Shown: in pieces, positions 8,416 through 17,077 of the stretch | Layout of the letters: every line of letters starts with the position of its first letter | Numbering within the stretch: the first letter of the stretch is position 1 | The notes under the pieces: generated by a model | What the model saw: the letters and a program-made list of their open reading frames with translations, nothing else | The model's database searches: none | What the model was told of the DNA's origin: nothing | Assembly: GCF_021390245.1 (NCBI RefSeq) | Contig: NZ_JAJUXH010000001.1 | Coordinates: 558,001 to 622,000 of the forward strand | Direction of reading: 5' to 3' | Length of the DNA stretch: 64,000 nucleotides | Source: Dyadobacter sp. CY323 | GTDB lineage: Bacteria > Bacteroidota > Bacteroidia > Cytophagales > Spirosomataceae | Program-made: the position numbers and the translations under genes

Positions 8416-9387
8416 ATGATTTTATTAAATGCTTCGAAGCGAACAGGTTATCAGTTTACCGGCTTCATTCTAATATGCCTGATATCGCTCACCGGCTGCG
8501 AAAGTCTCGTAAACGATCTGGGGCCGGATGAGCTTCCGAAAATTGAATCGCGGCTGGCTGTGGAATGCTACATTTCCCCTCAATCCGCCCGGCTGGAAGC
8601 GGTCGTTACCGAATCACAGCCACTTTTCGGGCGTGCAAGTTATGATGCTGTTTTTGTCAAAAATGCGGAAGTAATTTTGTCCGGGGATACGCAAAAAGTC
8701 CGGCTGGTTTACGACGACTCCACGACAAGGTACTATGCCGATACGAGTGCATTCAAAGTGGAGGCCGGTAAATCTTACACACTCACGGTTACCGACGGAA
8801 AGAGATCTGTGAGAGCCAGCACGACGGTTCCGGTAAAGCGACCAACAATTAAAAAATTTACAGTCAAAATTGTGCCGCTGGATTATTCACCTGATTCGAT
8901 TGCGCAGATCCGTTTTTCATGGGAGGACATAAAAGGCGAAAGCAACTATTACACGGTGCGCGGATATGCCATTGCCGAGGAAACCGTGCCGCAATACAAC
9001 AACGAAACAGGTGATATTATACCTTTCCGGCTTATTAACAGGTGGCCATTCTATTATCGGGACTGGAATACTTTCAATGACACCAATCTGGATGGGATCA
9101 CTTACAATGCACCGGAATACAATGTGAGGATACCTCAAAAAAGAACGGTCAGTTATCTTGACAAAAACGGCGTTGCAAGGTCTTTCTACAATGATGCATT
9201 ACTCCGCGAAGTGCGGGCCGAGGTACTGAACGTCGACGTAAACTATTACCGGTTCTACAATTCGCTGGATAATGCGGGTGGCGGAGATAATCCCTTCGTG
9301 GAGCCAACGCTAGTTTACACCAATATTGAGGGAGGCCTGGGTTGCTTTGGTTCCTATACGGTGACTAGTGCCACGATCAATCCCTGA
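8416..9387 (+). CDS. DUF4249 lipoprotein, partner of the TonB receptor
   Basis: 323 residues. The N-terminus has a lipoprotein signal (ICLISLTGCES, with the cysteine as lipidation site). The body matches the DUF4249 pattern known from Bacteroidota: an early ESRLAVECYISPQ strand, then a VEAGKSYTLTVTDG-type immunoglobulin-like fold, and a C-terminal part with NVDVNYYRFYNSLDN and a final GGLGCFGSYTV. Genes of this family normally sit beside a TonB receptor with a CarboxypepD_reg domain, exactly as here (7-bp spacing). It may cap or assist the receptor at the cell surface, by analogy with SusD; direct evidence is lacking. Confidence 0.85.
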   Translation: MILLNASKRTGYQFTGFILICLISLTGCESLVNDLGPDELPKIESRLAVECYISPQSARLEAVVTESQPLFGRASYDAVFVKNAEVILSGDTQKVRLVYDDSTTRYYADTSAFKVEAGKSYTLTVTDGKRSVRASTTVPVKRPTIKKFTVKIVPLDYSPDSIAQIRFSWEDIKGESNYYTVRGYAIAEETVPQYNNETGDIIPFRLINRWPFYYRDWNTFNDTNLDGITYNAPEYNVRIPQKRTVSYLDKNGVARSFYNDALLREVRAEVLNVDVNYYRFYNSLDNAGGGDNPFVEPTLVYTNIEGGLGCFGSYTVTSATINP

Positions 9388-9449
9388 CCGTTTATCAATA
9401 TTTTTATATCCGAAAACTAAAGGGGTACTGGAAACACGCTGTTAACTTG

Positions 9450-9457
9450 TACTTTTG
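9450..9457 (+). promoter_or_regulatory. Bacteroidota -7 promoter element
   Basis: TACTTTTG fits the TAnnTTTG consensus and lies 58 bp before the ATG at 9515. No good -33 TTG is seen at the usual distance. Its overlap with the TTG at 9455 argues against using that codon as a start. Confidence 0.45.
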
Positions 9458-9514
9458 CAATTCAGTCATCACTTGATTTCTGATAAAGTTTACCCAGTGC
9501 GAATTATACGTTTG

Positions 9515-11677
9515 ATGCTTTACACCTTCTCTACCCTGCGTTTTTATTGGCTAACAGCCATATATAGCATTCTTGCTCTTTGTGCGTCGGCACAGATCCA
9601 GGTAACATTCCCATCAGAACGCGCCATTTTTCAGCGTCAGGCCGACGGGGCGGCAAATGTTTCGGTCAGTGGGGTTTATACCTCTGAATTGGATAAAATT
9701 GAGGCTCGCGCATTGCCAATCAACTCCGCACAAGGAAAAGAAGTACCGTGGACAACCCTCGAAAGTAACCCCAAAGGAGGCGTTTTTACAGGTTCTTTAC
9801 CCATTCCCGGCGGCTGGTATTCACTGGAAGTACGGGGTGCGCTGGCTGGGAAGGTATCGGGAACCGATAAGATTTCGAAAATGGGAGTGGGGGAGGTTTT
9901 TATTATTTCCGGCCAATCCAATGCCCAGGGTGTAGACATCCGCAAAGAATTTCCGCTTCCGCCCGGAGCCAATGACGACCGCGTCAACTACATCAATTAC
10001 AACAACGATTCTCAAAATAGCCTGAACGATCCGCCGGCGGCGGTTTTTGAACAATTACAATTGCAGGACAGTGTTCATATCCTCGGCCCGATCGGGCGTA
10101 CCGCGTGGTGCTGGGGGATTCTGGGGGACCTTTTAGCCAAAAAACTAAATGTGCCCATTCTCTTTATCAATACGGCCTGGTCGGGAACTTCCATTCAAAA
10201 TTGGGTTCTCAGCAGCCAGGGCCGCCCGACCACCAGCGTATATTCCGACACGTATTATTTCCCTGAACAAATGCCTTATGGGAATTTGAGAATGGCTGTG
10301 CAGCACTACGCGAGCCAATATGGGGCACGGACGATCCTTTGGATGCTGGGCGAATCCGACAATTTTCCCGTCAGAATGGGTTTCAATGAATTTAAATCCG
10401 ACCTGGAAGCATTAATCAGAAAGCTTTCCTCCGATACCAATGCAAAAATTCCGTGGGTCGTTTCCCGAACTTCCAGGATCGCCGATAATAAAGGAGTATC
10501 GATCACAAGCCCGGATATCATTGCCGCGCAGAATGCGGTGATCAGGGATTTGAGCGATTTCACATTTGGCGGGCCCGAAACGGACGACTTGCCGATTACC
10601 CGTGTAGACGGTACGCATTTTTATGGAAACGAGGCCCTGAATGTGCTTGCAAATGCCTGGAATGACGTGCTTTCCGAGAGCTTTTTAAAAGGGATTACAC
10701 CGATTAAAAGCAATCCGATCCCCAAAGTCACGATCAACTGCGAGCCGGGTAACAATTCAGTTTCACTGTCATTGCCGGAGCAATACAACAATTATGTATG
10801 GACGATTGAACAGAACGGAAATGTGCGCGAGGAGTCCGGCAAATCATTGCTCGTGTCTTCTCCGGGGACTTTTTCCGCGAAAGTGAAGGATCAGTTTGGT
10901 AACACGATACGTACCCAGCGGATCGTCATCAATTCCCGGATCAAACCGGCGGCGCCCGACCTCTCGCGAGCTGGTTTAATCCAGGTTTGTGCCGATTCGA
11001 CGATAGTATTACATGTAAATGCAGGCGATGAAAGATATCGCTGGTATCATGCCGGAGGTACGGAACCGATCAAGACCGGCAGCACCATTGAAGTAAAAGA
11101 AACCGGTGATTTTGTAGTACGCGGTGAAAATGTGCTGGGATGCTTTTCAGATGATTCCCGGCCCGTTTCAGTGGTGGTTCAGAAGGAAGTTGCCAGGCCT
11201 GAAATTGAGAAAATCGGCCCATTTAACATTCGTGTGATCGCCGATCATTCGGATCCGAATGCGAGTGTGATCTGGACAAGAGACCAGGAAATTTTAACGA
11301 CCCACAGAGATACCCTTCAAACGGATGTGCCCGGTTCATATTCGGCACGGGTGGGGAAAACTTTCACGATCGAGGACAATTCGCTTACTTGTTTTTCCGA
11401 TGCTTCGAACGAGATACTGATCGGTTCCGAGCAAGTTTCCAATGTAGTCGTTTTCCCAAATCCCGCATATGACAGCGATATTTACATCGAATCGAAAGAG
11501 GACATGAATGAAGCTGAATTAATGGTTTATGATGTTTTTGGAAGAGTACTTTTCTCCCAAAAGCAAGTTGCCGGAAGACGTGCCAGAATCCCGGTCCGGG
11601 GTCTCAGTTCAGGCAGGTATATTATTCGAATCAAATCGGCTCAAATGGACATTAGCAAGCATATTATCGTGAAATAA
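9515..11677 (+). CDS. Secreted SASA-type carbohydrate esterase with T9SS sorting domain
   Basis: 720 residues from the ATG at 9515, which places a signal peptide (ending near CASA|Q) at the very N-terminus; the upstream TTG at 9455 overlaps a promoter element. Residues about 126-385 form a sialate O-acetylesterase (SGNH) domain with GQSNAQG (likely nucleophile S135), TAWSGTSI, a GESD block and DGTHF (likely D365 and H368). Two immunoglobulin-like segments follow, then a type A T9SS sorting domain at about 645-720 (VVVFPNPAYDSDIYIES, GLSSGRYIIRI). It is probably secreted or surface-attached and deacetylates a glycan. The acetyltransferase gene begins one base after its stop. Confidence 0.88.
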   Translation: MLYTFSTLRFYWLTAIYSILALCASAQIQVTFPSERAIFQRQADGAANVSVSGVYTSELDKIEARALPINSAQGKEVPWTTLESNPKGGVFTGSLPIPGGWYSLEVRGALAGKVSGTDKISKMGVGEVFIISGQSNAQGVDIRKEFPLPPGANDDRVNYINYNNDSQNSLNDPPAAVFEQLQLQDSVHILGPIGRTAWCWGILGDLLAKKLNVPILFINTAWSGTSIQNWVLSSQGRPTTSVYSDTYYFPEQMPYGNLRMAVQHYASQYGARTILWMLGESDNFPVRMGFNEFKSDLEALIRKLSSDTNAKIPWVVSRTSRIADNKGVSITSPDIIAAQNAVIRDLSDFTFGGPETDDLPITRVDGTHFYGNEALNVLANAWNDVLSESFLKGITPIKSNPIPKVTINCEPGNNSVSLSLPEQYNNYVWTIEQNGNVREESGKSLLVSSPGTFSAKVKDQFGNTIRTQRIVINSRIKPAAPDLSRAGLIQVCADSTIVLHVNAGDERYRWYHAGGTEPIKTGSTIEVKETGDFVVRGENVLGCFSDDSRPVSVVVQKEVARPEIEKIGPFNIRVIADHSDPNASVIWTRDQEILTTHRDTLQTDVPGSYSARVGKTFTIEDNSLTCFSDASNEILIGSEQVSNVVVFPNPAYDSDIYIESKEDMNEAELMVYDVFGRVLFSQKQVAGRRARIPVRGLSSGRYIIRIKSAQMDISKHIIVK

Positions 11678-11678
11678 C

Positions 11679-12365
11679 ATGGAAGATATTCTCGACAATC
11701 CGGCCTGGAATGCCCTGGCCTCCCATAACAATCCATTGGGATTCATTACCGAAACAGCCGCCTATTTTGATCCGGCTGTTTCGCCGTTTGTAGCCCTGTC
11801 TGCACCTACCCAAGCTTGTTTGAACGATTTATACCAAACCGTCCCGTTCGACGACGACGTAGTTCTGGTAAGTAATGCGAAGCTGGCGATCGAAGGTTTA
11901 TGGGAAAAAGTAATCCGGATCGATGGTTTCCAGATGATCTACCGCGGACCGGAAAGACCGGTAGTGGACGGTCCTGAGCCAGTTCAACTTGGTAAACAGT
12001 TCGTACCCCGGATGCTTGCATTGACGAAGCTCACAAACCCGGGCCCATTTCTTCCTAAAACAATAAACTTTGGGCATTATGAAGGCATTTTTGAAGGCGA
12101 CCAGCTCATCGCAATGGCGGGTCAGCGTCTTCATTTAAATGGCTTTGCCGAAATCAGCGCAGTCTGCACGCACCCCGATCATTTGGGAAAAGGATATGCC
12201 CGCCGGCTTCTTCTCCGGCAGGTCAACCGCATTCAGGAAGCTTCCGAAACTCCATTTTTACACGCGAAAGCAGATAACACCCGTGCTATCGGCGTGTACG
12301 AATCGCTGGGTTTTGAGATCCGTACCGAGATTTTCTTTTATATCTTAAGTAAGAGCACGAAGTAA
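11679..12365 (+). CDS. GNAT-family N-acetyltransferase
   Basis: 228 residues. The C-terminal half is an FR47-like GNAT fold: FAEISAVCTHPDHLGKGYAR carries the acetyl-CoA pyrophosphate loop (HLGKGYA), followed by TPFLHAKADNTRAIGVYESL and the closing strand GFEIRTEIFFYIL. The N-terminal half is variable and probably binds substrate. The start lies one base after the stop of the esterase gene, so the two are translationally close, though no functional link is obvious. Substrate unknown. Confidence 0.88.
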   Translation: MEDILDNPAWNALASHNNPLGFITETAAYFDPAVSPFVALSAPTQACLNDLYQTVPFDDDVVLVSNAKLAIEGLWEKVIRIDGFQMIYRGPERPVVDGPEPVQLGKQFVPRMLALTKLTNPGPFLPKTINFGHYEGIFEGDQLIAMAGQRLHLNGFAEISAVCTHPDHLGKGYARRLLLRQVNRIQEASETPFLHAKADNTRAIGVYESLGFEIRTEIFFYILSKSTK

Positions 12366-12444
12366 ATCATATCCTCTTCCTTTAACTGCTGGCGCGGGTT
12401 TTTTAGGCAAGAAGAAAACACGAACCGTACAGTATTTTACCAGA

Positions 12445-12630
12445 ATGAACACCACGAAGACGTTCAAATCCAAAGACGACGAAACAGTTACATACCATTT
12501 CTCGCTGGACGAGGTGGAAGATATTATCCCCGATGCGGACATGCGTTTCAGTCTTGTTATCCTTAAAAGTGGCGAAAAGCACTTTGTATGGGGACTTGAA
12601 AAAGAAATTTGGGATGAATTGAAAAGCTAG
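12445..12630 (+). CDS. Small acidic hypothetical protein
   Basis: 61 residues (MNTTKTFKSKDDETVTYHF start), rich in acidic residues, with no signal peptide, membrane helix or cysteine. It is followed 17 bp later by the ankyrin protein on the same strand, so the two are probably co-transcribed. I do not recognise the family. Coding is supported by the ATG, by the well-balanced residue composition and by a predicted beta-strand pair (RFSLVILKSGEKHFVWGL). Confidence 0.6.
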   Translation: MNTTKTFKSKDDETVTYHFSLDEVEDIIPDADMRFSLVILKSGEKHFVWGLEKEIWDELKS

Positions 12631-12647
12631 CTAAACCAAATTCAAGA

Positions 12648-13118
12648 ATGGAAAATTATGATCATGTCATTATTCACGCTGCGAGACTTGGAAATGTGCC
12701 CGTTTTACAAGAATTAATAGACCTGAAAACGGACGTGAATGCGCGTGACGAGAAAGGTTATACTCCATTAATCATCGCATGCTACAACAACCGGTTTGAA
12801 GCGGCCGAACTTTTAGTGAAATCGGGGGCTGATGTCAATGCAGCGGACTATGGCGGCAATACCGCTTTAATGGGCGTGTCTTTTAAAGGTTATGAGGACA
12901 TTGCCGAATTGCTGATCGAACATGGCGCGGATCTCAATCTTCAGCATGGAAACGGGGGCACTGCACTGATGTTTGCTGCGATGTTCGGGCGCAATAACCT
13001 TGTACGTTTGCTGGTCCGCCATGGTGCCGACACTACTATGCTGGATACCAGAGGATTATCCGTGATCGACCTGGCCATTCAACAGGGAAACGAAGAAGCT
13101 GTTCAGATTTTATCCTGA
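12648..13118 (+). CDS. Ankyrin-repeat protein
   Basis: 156 residues made almost entirely of ankyrin repeats of about 33 residues. Units are recognisable as KGYTPLIIACYNNRFEAAEL, GGNTALMGVSFKGYEDIAEL, NGGTALMFAAMFGRNNLVRL and RGLSVIDLAIQQGNEEAVQI, each followed by the usual LLxxGAD turn. There is no signal peptide, so a cytoplasmic protein-binding role is expected. It follows the small acidic protein gene by 17 bp, which could be its partner (inference). Confidence 0.92.
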   Translation: MENYDHVIIHAARLGNVPVLQELIDLKTDVNARDEKGYTPLIIACYNNRFEAAELLVKSGADVNAADYGGNTALMGVSFKGYEDIAELLIEHGADLNLQHGNGGTALMFAAMFGRNNLVRLLVRHGADTTMLDTRGLSVIDLAIQQGNEEAVQILS

Positions 13119-13186
13119 AAATATGGTTAAGTAATGCATTCTCCCCAAAGGAATGCACATCCGGTGCGAGATATACGTTACCTGCG

Positions 13187-14479
13187 TTATTGATTTTGCC
13201 GTGTTAACGGCAGTTGAATGATGAACCTGGCGCCTCTGCCTTCGGCTCCCGATGCCGAAATCTTTCCGTTGTGTTTGTCAATTATTTTTTTGGAGATAGC
13301 CAGCCCGATCCCTGAGCCTTCGAACAGATCTTTCGTATTCAGTCTTTCGAACAGGGAGAATATTTTTTCCTTATAAAGGTTGTCAAACCCGATCCCATTG
13401 TCCTCAAAAACAATCCAGCAGGTGTTTTGAACATCATAGTCTTCGGATTGCAGGTCTGTATCTTCTGGTTTTACAGTACCGATACGAATCACAGGGGCAA
13501 CACCAGGCTGTGAAAATTTCAACGCATTGCTGATCAGGTTCTGGAAAACTTGCCGGATCTGGCCTTTATTGACTTCCGCCTTCGGCAGTTCGTCTACAAT
13601 CACCTTGGCATCTTTTTCCCTGATCGCGATCTCGAAATCTTCCAGTATTTCCGTAACGATCTTCGTGAGATCGGTTACCTCATACTGACTGCCCGTTTTC
13701 GACAAGCTTGAATAGTTCAGAACGTCCGTGATCATCGTTCGCATCCGGTTGGACGACGCGATCACTTTCGAAACATAACTGGCATTTTCCGCATTGTGTT
13801 CCTCCTGGAATTTCAGTTTGAGAAGCGACGAATAAATTAAAATTTTTCTCAGTGGTTCCTGCAAATCGTGCGATGCCACCGACGCGAACTGCTGAAGATC
13901 GTGGTTACTCAGTTCCAGATCGCGGTTGATCTTTTCCAGGCGCTCGTTACCAAGTTTGAGCAGAGACTGCGTTTCTTTCTGAAATGTCAGGTCTGTGACG
14001 ATCACGCTCAACGAAACACCTTCATCCAGGTCGAGCGCGGCGACGGAAAGCTGGCAAGGTATCAACTGATCTTCTCTCCGCAGTTCCAGTTCCACTTTGC
14101 GATCTCCCAGCCAGCCATTCCTGAAAGTCTCCTGATATGAGTCTCTCAAATGCTCAGGGATAAAAGATTCAAAAGGAAGCCCCGTAACCTGCGATAACGG
14201 CATATTGACCATGGATGCAAACTTGGAATTACAGTACAGGATAATGCCTTCCTCATTCAGGGTTACGGCCCCTTCACTCATTTTTTCAATAAAAAGCCGG
14301 TAAGTCTGGTCCGCCGTTTTGAGTGTAAAAAGCTGATGGCCACCACTTCCGTCCTGCACAACCAGCGCGTCGACCTGCCCGGTACGGATCGCGTCGATCG
14401 TTTCCATTGCTTCTTCAAGTCGTTGCTGCAGACGTTCATTCTCGCGCAGCAGCTCTTCGTAATTTCCCTGATCTGCCAT
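13187..14479 (-). CDS. PAS-domain histidine kinase of the Kai-operon type
   Basis: 430 residues, no membrane segment. A short coiled coil (residues 8-32) leads into IRTGQVDALVVQ and a PAS domain at about 60-170 (GAVTLNEEGIILYCNSKFAS). The dimerisation domain has the phospho-histidine H204 in FASVASHDLQEPLRK. The ATPase domain shows NLISNALKFS, FEDNGIGF, FSLFERL and GSGIGLAISKK. The N-terminal arrangement resembles cytoplasmic kinases that sit in bacterial kaiC-kaiB operons, and a kaiB remnant lies 3 bp upstream. The single-domain regulator at 14658 is a likely partner. Confidence 0.9.
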   Translation of the reverse strand: MADQGNYEELLRENERLQQRLEEAMETIDAIRTGQVDALVVQDGSGGHQLFTLKTADQTYRLFIEKMSEGAVTLNEEGIILYCNSKFASMVNMPLSQVTGLPFESFIPEHLRDSYQETFRNGWLGDRKVELELRREDQLIPCQLSVAALDLDEGVSLSVIVTDLTFQKETQSLLKLGNERLEKINRDLELSNHDLQQFASVASHDLQEPLRKILIYSSLLKLKFQEEHNAENASYVSKVIASSNRMRTMITDVLNYSSLSKTGSQYEVTDLTKIVTEILEDFEIAIREKDAKVIVDELPKAEVNKGQIRQVFQNLISNALKFSQPGVAPVIRIGTVKPEDTDLQSEDYDVQNTCWIVFEDNGIGFDNLYKEKIFSLFERLNTKDLFEGSGIGLAISKKIIDKHNGKISASGAEGRGARFIIQLPLTRQNQ

Positions 14480-14482
14480 GAC

Positions 14483-14641
14483 TTACCTTGAAATTCCCAA
14501 TCCCTTAAGTACCTTTTCTGTGTCAGACATATCACCGATCATTCGTTTATTAGGCAGAGGAGAGAGTTTGACCAGGAGAGGCAACGCAATGATCTGCTCG
14601 ATTTCCGCCAGTTCCCTTTGTTGATATACACTGTCTATTTT
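14483..14641 (-). pseudogene. kaiB remnant (C-terminal half only)
   Basis: Reading the minus strand from 14641 to the stop at 14483-14485 gives 52 residues that match the second half of KaiB. Diagnostic stretches are VYQQRELAEIEQIIALP, LLVKLSPLPNKRMIGDMS and DTEKVLKGLGI, which correspond to the KaiB signature of an ATPTL-like strand, a proline-rich turn, IIGDLSD and EKVLxGL. A TAA stop at 14642-14644 lies directly upstream in frame, and no start codon precedes the conserved part, so the N-terminal beta-alpha-beta half is lost. It is squeezed between the response regulator (16 bp away) and the kinase (3 bp away), consistent with a deletion inside an ancestral kai operon. Confidence 0.82.
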
Positions 14642-14657
14642 TTAGTGGAAGTTACGT

Positions 14658-15071
14658 TTACTTTTTGTTTATCGGGATATCAAATTCACTGCAGATCTGT
14701 TTTGCCAGATCAAGAAAATCCTCAAACGTAGAAGGCTTGATGGAAAATTTGGTAATCCCGGCATTCCGTGCCTTGCCGACCAGCCATTCGTCCGAAGAAG
14801 TCGACATCATCAGAATCGGAATGTTATCCAACTTATCATCTAACCTGATTTGTTTCACCGTGTCCAGCCCATTCAGGCGCGGCATATTCATGTCCACGAT
14901 GACGAGCGTTTGATCCCAATGCTCCTTGCTTTTCAACTCACGGATGAGTACGGTACCGTCCGGAACTTCGATGTATTTCAATTGATCGTTTAAAGCCGAA
15001 AGAGCCTGTATCAAGAAATACCGATCGTCCTGATCGTCATCTGCTATGAAAATGGTTATTTCAACACCCAT
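14658..15071 (-). CDS. Single-domain response regulator
   Basis: 137 residues consisting only of a receiver domain, related to the Rcp1 type. Acidic cluster DDDQDD at 11-16, phospho-acceptor D60 in LVIVDMNMPRLNG, MMSTSSDEW switch region and the lysine of KFSIKPSTFEDF are all present, so it should be phosphorylatable. There is no output domain. It precedes the kaiB remnant and the PAS kinase on the same strand, so a phosphorelay with that kinase is the simplest model. Confidence 0.92.
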   Translation of the reverse strand: MGVEITIFIADDDQDDRYFLIQALSALNDQLKYIEVPDGTVLIRELKSKEHWDQTLVIVDMNMPRLNGLDTVKQIRLDDKLDNIPILMMSTSSDEWLVGKARNAGITKFSIKPSTFEDFLDLAKQICSEFDIPINKK

Positions 15072-15157
15072 GAGGGAATACTTAAATCAGCGTTTCGTTG
15101 TGCCTGTTCTCCTTGCTGTCAATATAAATCATATGATACTATTTTTATGCCATGGCA

Positions 15158-15165
15158 TAATTTTG
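15158..15165 (+). promoter_or_regulatory. Bacteroidota -7 promoter element
   Basis: TAATTTTG matches TAnnTTTG and lies 54 bp before the ATG at 15219. It falls inside the N-terminal extension that would result from the ATG at 15147, which supports the shorter protein. Confidence 0.4.
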
Positions 15166-15218
15166 TACAAGCGGGGATTTTTTCGATATCGCAATTTTAC
15201 GAACAACTCGATTTAACC

Positions 15219-15830
15219 ATGGCTGAAAAAAATGTAACCGGTGCCGTTCCCGAAAATGTGGATGGTAAAGTGATCAATGCTGAAAGCGACAGGAAACTCT
15301 CAGATATAAAGAGCGCAGAAGCCTTATATGCTCTCGCAAAACAACGTTTGCTGAATGTAAACAACTGGAACAACCTTGCGTCCAACTTACTGGCCAGTTT
15401 TCAGCTGACCGATCAGAACGGGGCTCCGGTTACGGGGCAGGTTTTAAAAGGAAACTACTTCAAAATCGACATTCCAGGGCCGGGCAGCGTGGCGGGCGAG
15501 GGCTTTGACTGGGTACTGGTAGAGGAAGTTGAAACATTTGAATCCACTGATTTACAAAGTATTGCAATCCGGGTCCGGCCTTCCGCCAATCCAACATCCG
15601 ACAAACAGGATATCGCACACTTTTATACCGACGATTCAACGAGCACGTTCACCGTTACACGTGAAATGCAGAAAGTGACTGCGGGTGTTTACGACCGCAA
15701 TATCAAAGTCAACACCGATTCGGGCCAGTCAGTCGACCTGGTACGAAATGCGCTGGTGGGTTCTGTCGGGCGGCTGGTTTTTTCCAAAGTTCAATGGAAA
15801 GTCCTCACCGACGCACTCGTCGGGGATTAG
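15219..15830 (+). CDS. Hypothetical cytoplasmic protein
   Basis: 203 residues from the ATG at 15219 (MAEKNVTGAVPENVDG). An alternative ATG at 15147 would add 24 residues but would overlap a promoter-like element. No signal peptide or membrane segment is seen. The middle (FQLTDQNGAPVTGQVLKGNY, KIDIPGPGSVAGEGFDWVLV) looks like a beta-sandwich, and the C-terminus (TREMQKVTAGVYDRN) is mixed. The family is not recognised. The 3' end overlaps the convergent SDR gene by 4 bp. Confidence 0.75.
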   Translation: MAEKNVTGAVPENVDGKVINAESDRKLSDIKSAEALYALAKQRLLNVNNWNNLASNLLASFQLTDQNGAPVTGQVLKGNYFKIDIPGPGSVAGEGFDWVLVEEVETFESTDLQSIAIRVRPSANPTSDKQDIAHFYTDDSTSTFTVTREMQKVTAGVYDRNIKVNTDSGQSVDLVRNALVGSVGRLVFSKVQWKVLTDALVGD

Positions 15831-16864
15831 TGTTCATTGAATTTCAATGCAGCTTCGTCGCTCATATCGGCGATGATTCCGTGTGATTTCTCAGATTCAC
15901 TCTCATGTCCAGATTTTTCCTCACGGTTGTTACTTTCTGGTAAAAAGCGATTTGCAAATTCCATGACGGATTCGACGGCGCCTGGCAGGATCCCGTGCAA
16001 GGCGACTGCTACTTTGGCGGTCAGCGTTAAGGTTACGTTCCGGGCGCCATTCTGCAATCCCGAGATAATTTCCTTTGCTGCGTCGTCGGCATGCTGGGAA
16101 AGGAGAGGTGAAGATGCGGAAGTTTTGAACCAGGCATATTCGGCTTCATGACCGCCTTTAACAGTAATGTTCCTCGGGCTGCCTGTACGCATCAGGTTGG
16201 GGATTACCGTGGTCACATGAATGTTGTCTTTTTTAAGTTCAGCTCCAAGTCCCTCCGAAAGACCTACCATCGCGAATTTGCTTACACTATAAGGAAGCAT
16301 GTGGGGCACTGCGATTTTCCCGCCGATTGAACAAATATTTGCGATCCTTCCCACACCCTGGCTTTTGAAGTGCGGAATCGCCGCTTTGATCATATACAAT
16401 GCAGACCATAAATTAGAATCCGCGACTTTCTTGTAATCCTCAACCTCCATGGTATTCTCAGGCCCAACAAGCATGGTACCCGCATTGTTGATCAGTACGT
16501 CGAGCTGGCCGAAATGGGTGATTGCCGCCTGCACCACCTGGTTCGCCTCCTGCTGAACGGTCAGGTCGGCGCGGATGGTGAGCACTTCAACTCCTTTTTC
16601 CTGAAACTCTGTTTCTGCGAGTTGGAGTTGTTGGGCATTGCGTGAACATAGTACCAGTTTGCAGCCTTTATCGGCAAGCAGTCTTGCCATAGCCAATCCT
16701 AATCCCCGAGCTCCGCCGGTAATGAGTACCACTTTGCCTTCCAGTTCGTATCTGGTAATATGTTGATAAATAGATCTTACCGCTGTAAAAGCACCAATCC
16801 CAAGTGAAGTCCACAGGGCGGTTTTTAATGATAAAATATCGTTCGACTGTTCTTTGTTTTCCAT
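15827..16864 (-). CDS. SDR-family oxidoreductase with N-terminal hydrophobic segment
   Basis: 345 residues. A hydrophobic stretch at about 13-30 (LKTALWTSLGIGAFTAV) may anchor it to the membrane. The Rossmann core starts at VVLITGGARGLGLAMA (TGxxxGxG, residues 49-56), continues with NNAG (126-129), S179 and the catalytic YSVSK (Y192, K196). A C-terminal extension of about 90 residues after the substrate loop ends in a charged tail. It is probably an NAD(P)-dependent dehydrogenase or reductase; the substrate is unknown. It is convergent with and overlaps the gene at 15219. Confidence 0.9.
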   Translation of the reverse strand: MENKEQSNDILSLKTALWTSLGIGAFTAVRSIYQHITRYELEGKVVLITGGARGLGLAMARLLADKGCKLVLCSRNAQQLQLAETEFQEKGVEVLTIRADLTVQQEANQVVQAAITHFGQLDVLINNAGTMLVGPENTMEVEDYKKVADSNLWSALYMIKAAIPHFKSQGVGRIANICSIGGKIAVPHMLPYSVSKFAMVGLSEGLGAELKKDNIHVTTVIPNLMRTGSPRNITVKGGHEAEYAWFKTSASSPLLSQHADDAAKEIISGLQNGARNVTLTLTAKVAVALHGILPGAVESVMEFANRFLPESNNREEKSGHESESEKSHGIIADMSDEAALKFNEH

Positions 16865-17077
16865 AACTCTTCTGATTTAGCATTTGATGTGAAGAAGCTG
16901 AGTTTAATAAAATCACACCAGTGAGGAGCGTGTACCGGCATAGCTTTGTGCAAATACGGGTTGACGGCAAGTAAGTTAGGCTGAACGTATAGTGAAACCT
17001 CCCGCAACGTATACAATTGAATGCTGGCGTGATTTTTATGCTGAATGGATTAGTATTTAAACCACAAACCCATTCAG

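Noticed and set aside
9455..9514. TTG start giving a longer SASA esterase
   Set aside because: The codon overlaps a TAnnTTTG promoter element and would place 20 residues ahead of a good signal peptide.
14278..14535. 85-residue minus-strand ORF overlapping the kinase start
   Set aside because: It is out of frame with the kinase and with the kaiB remnant, and its composition is not protein-like.
13187..15071. A working KaiABC-type clock
   Set aside because: No kaiC is present and the kaiB copy lacks its first half and a start codon.
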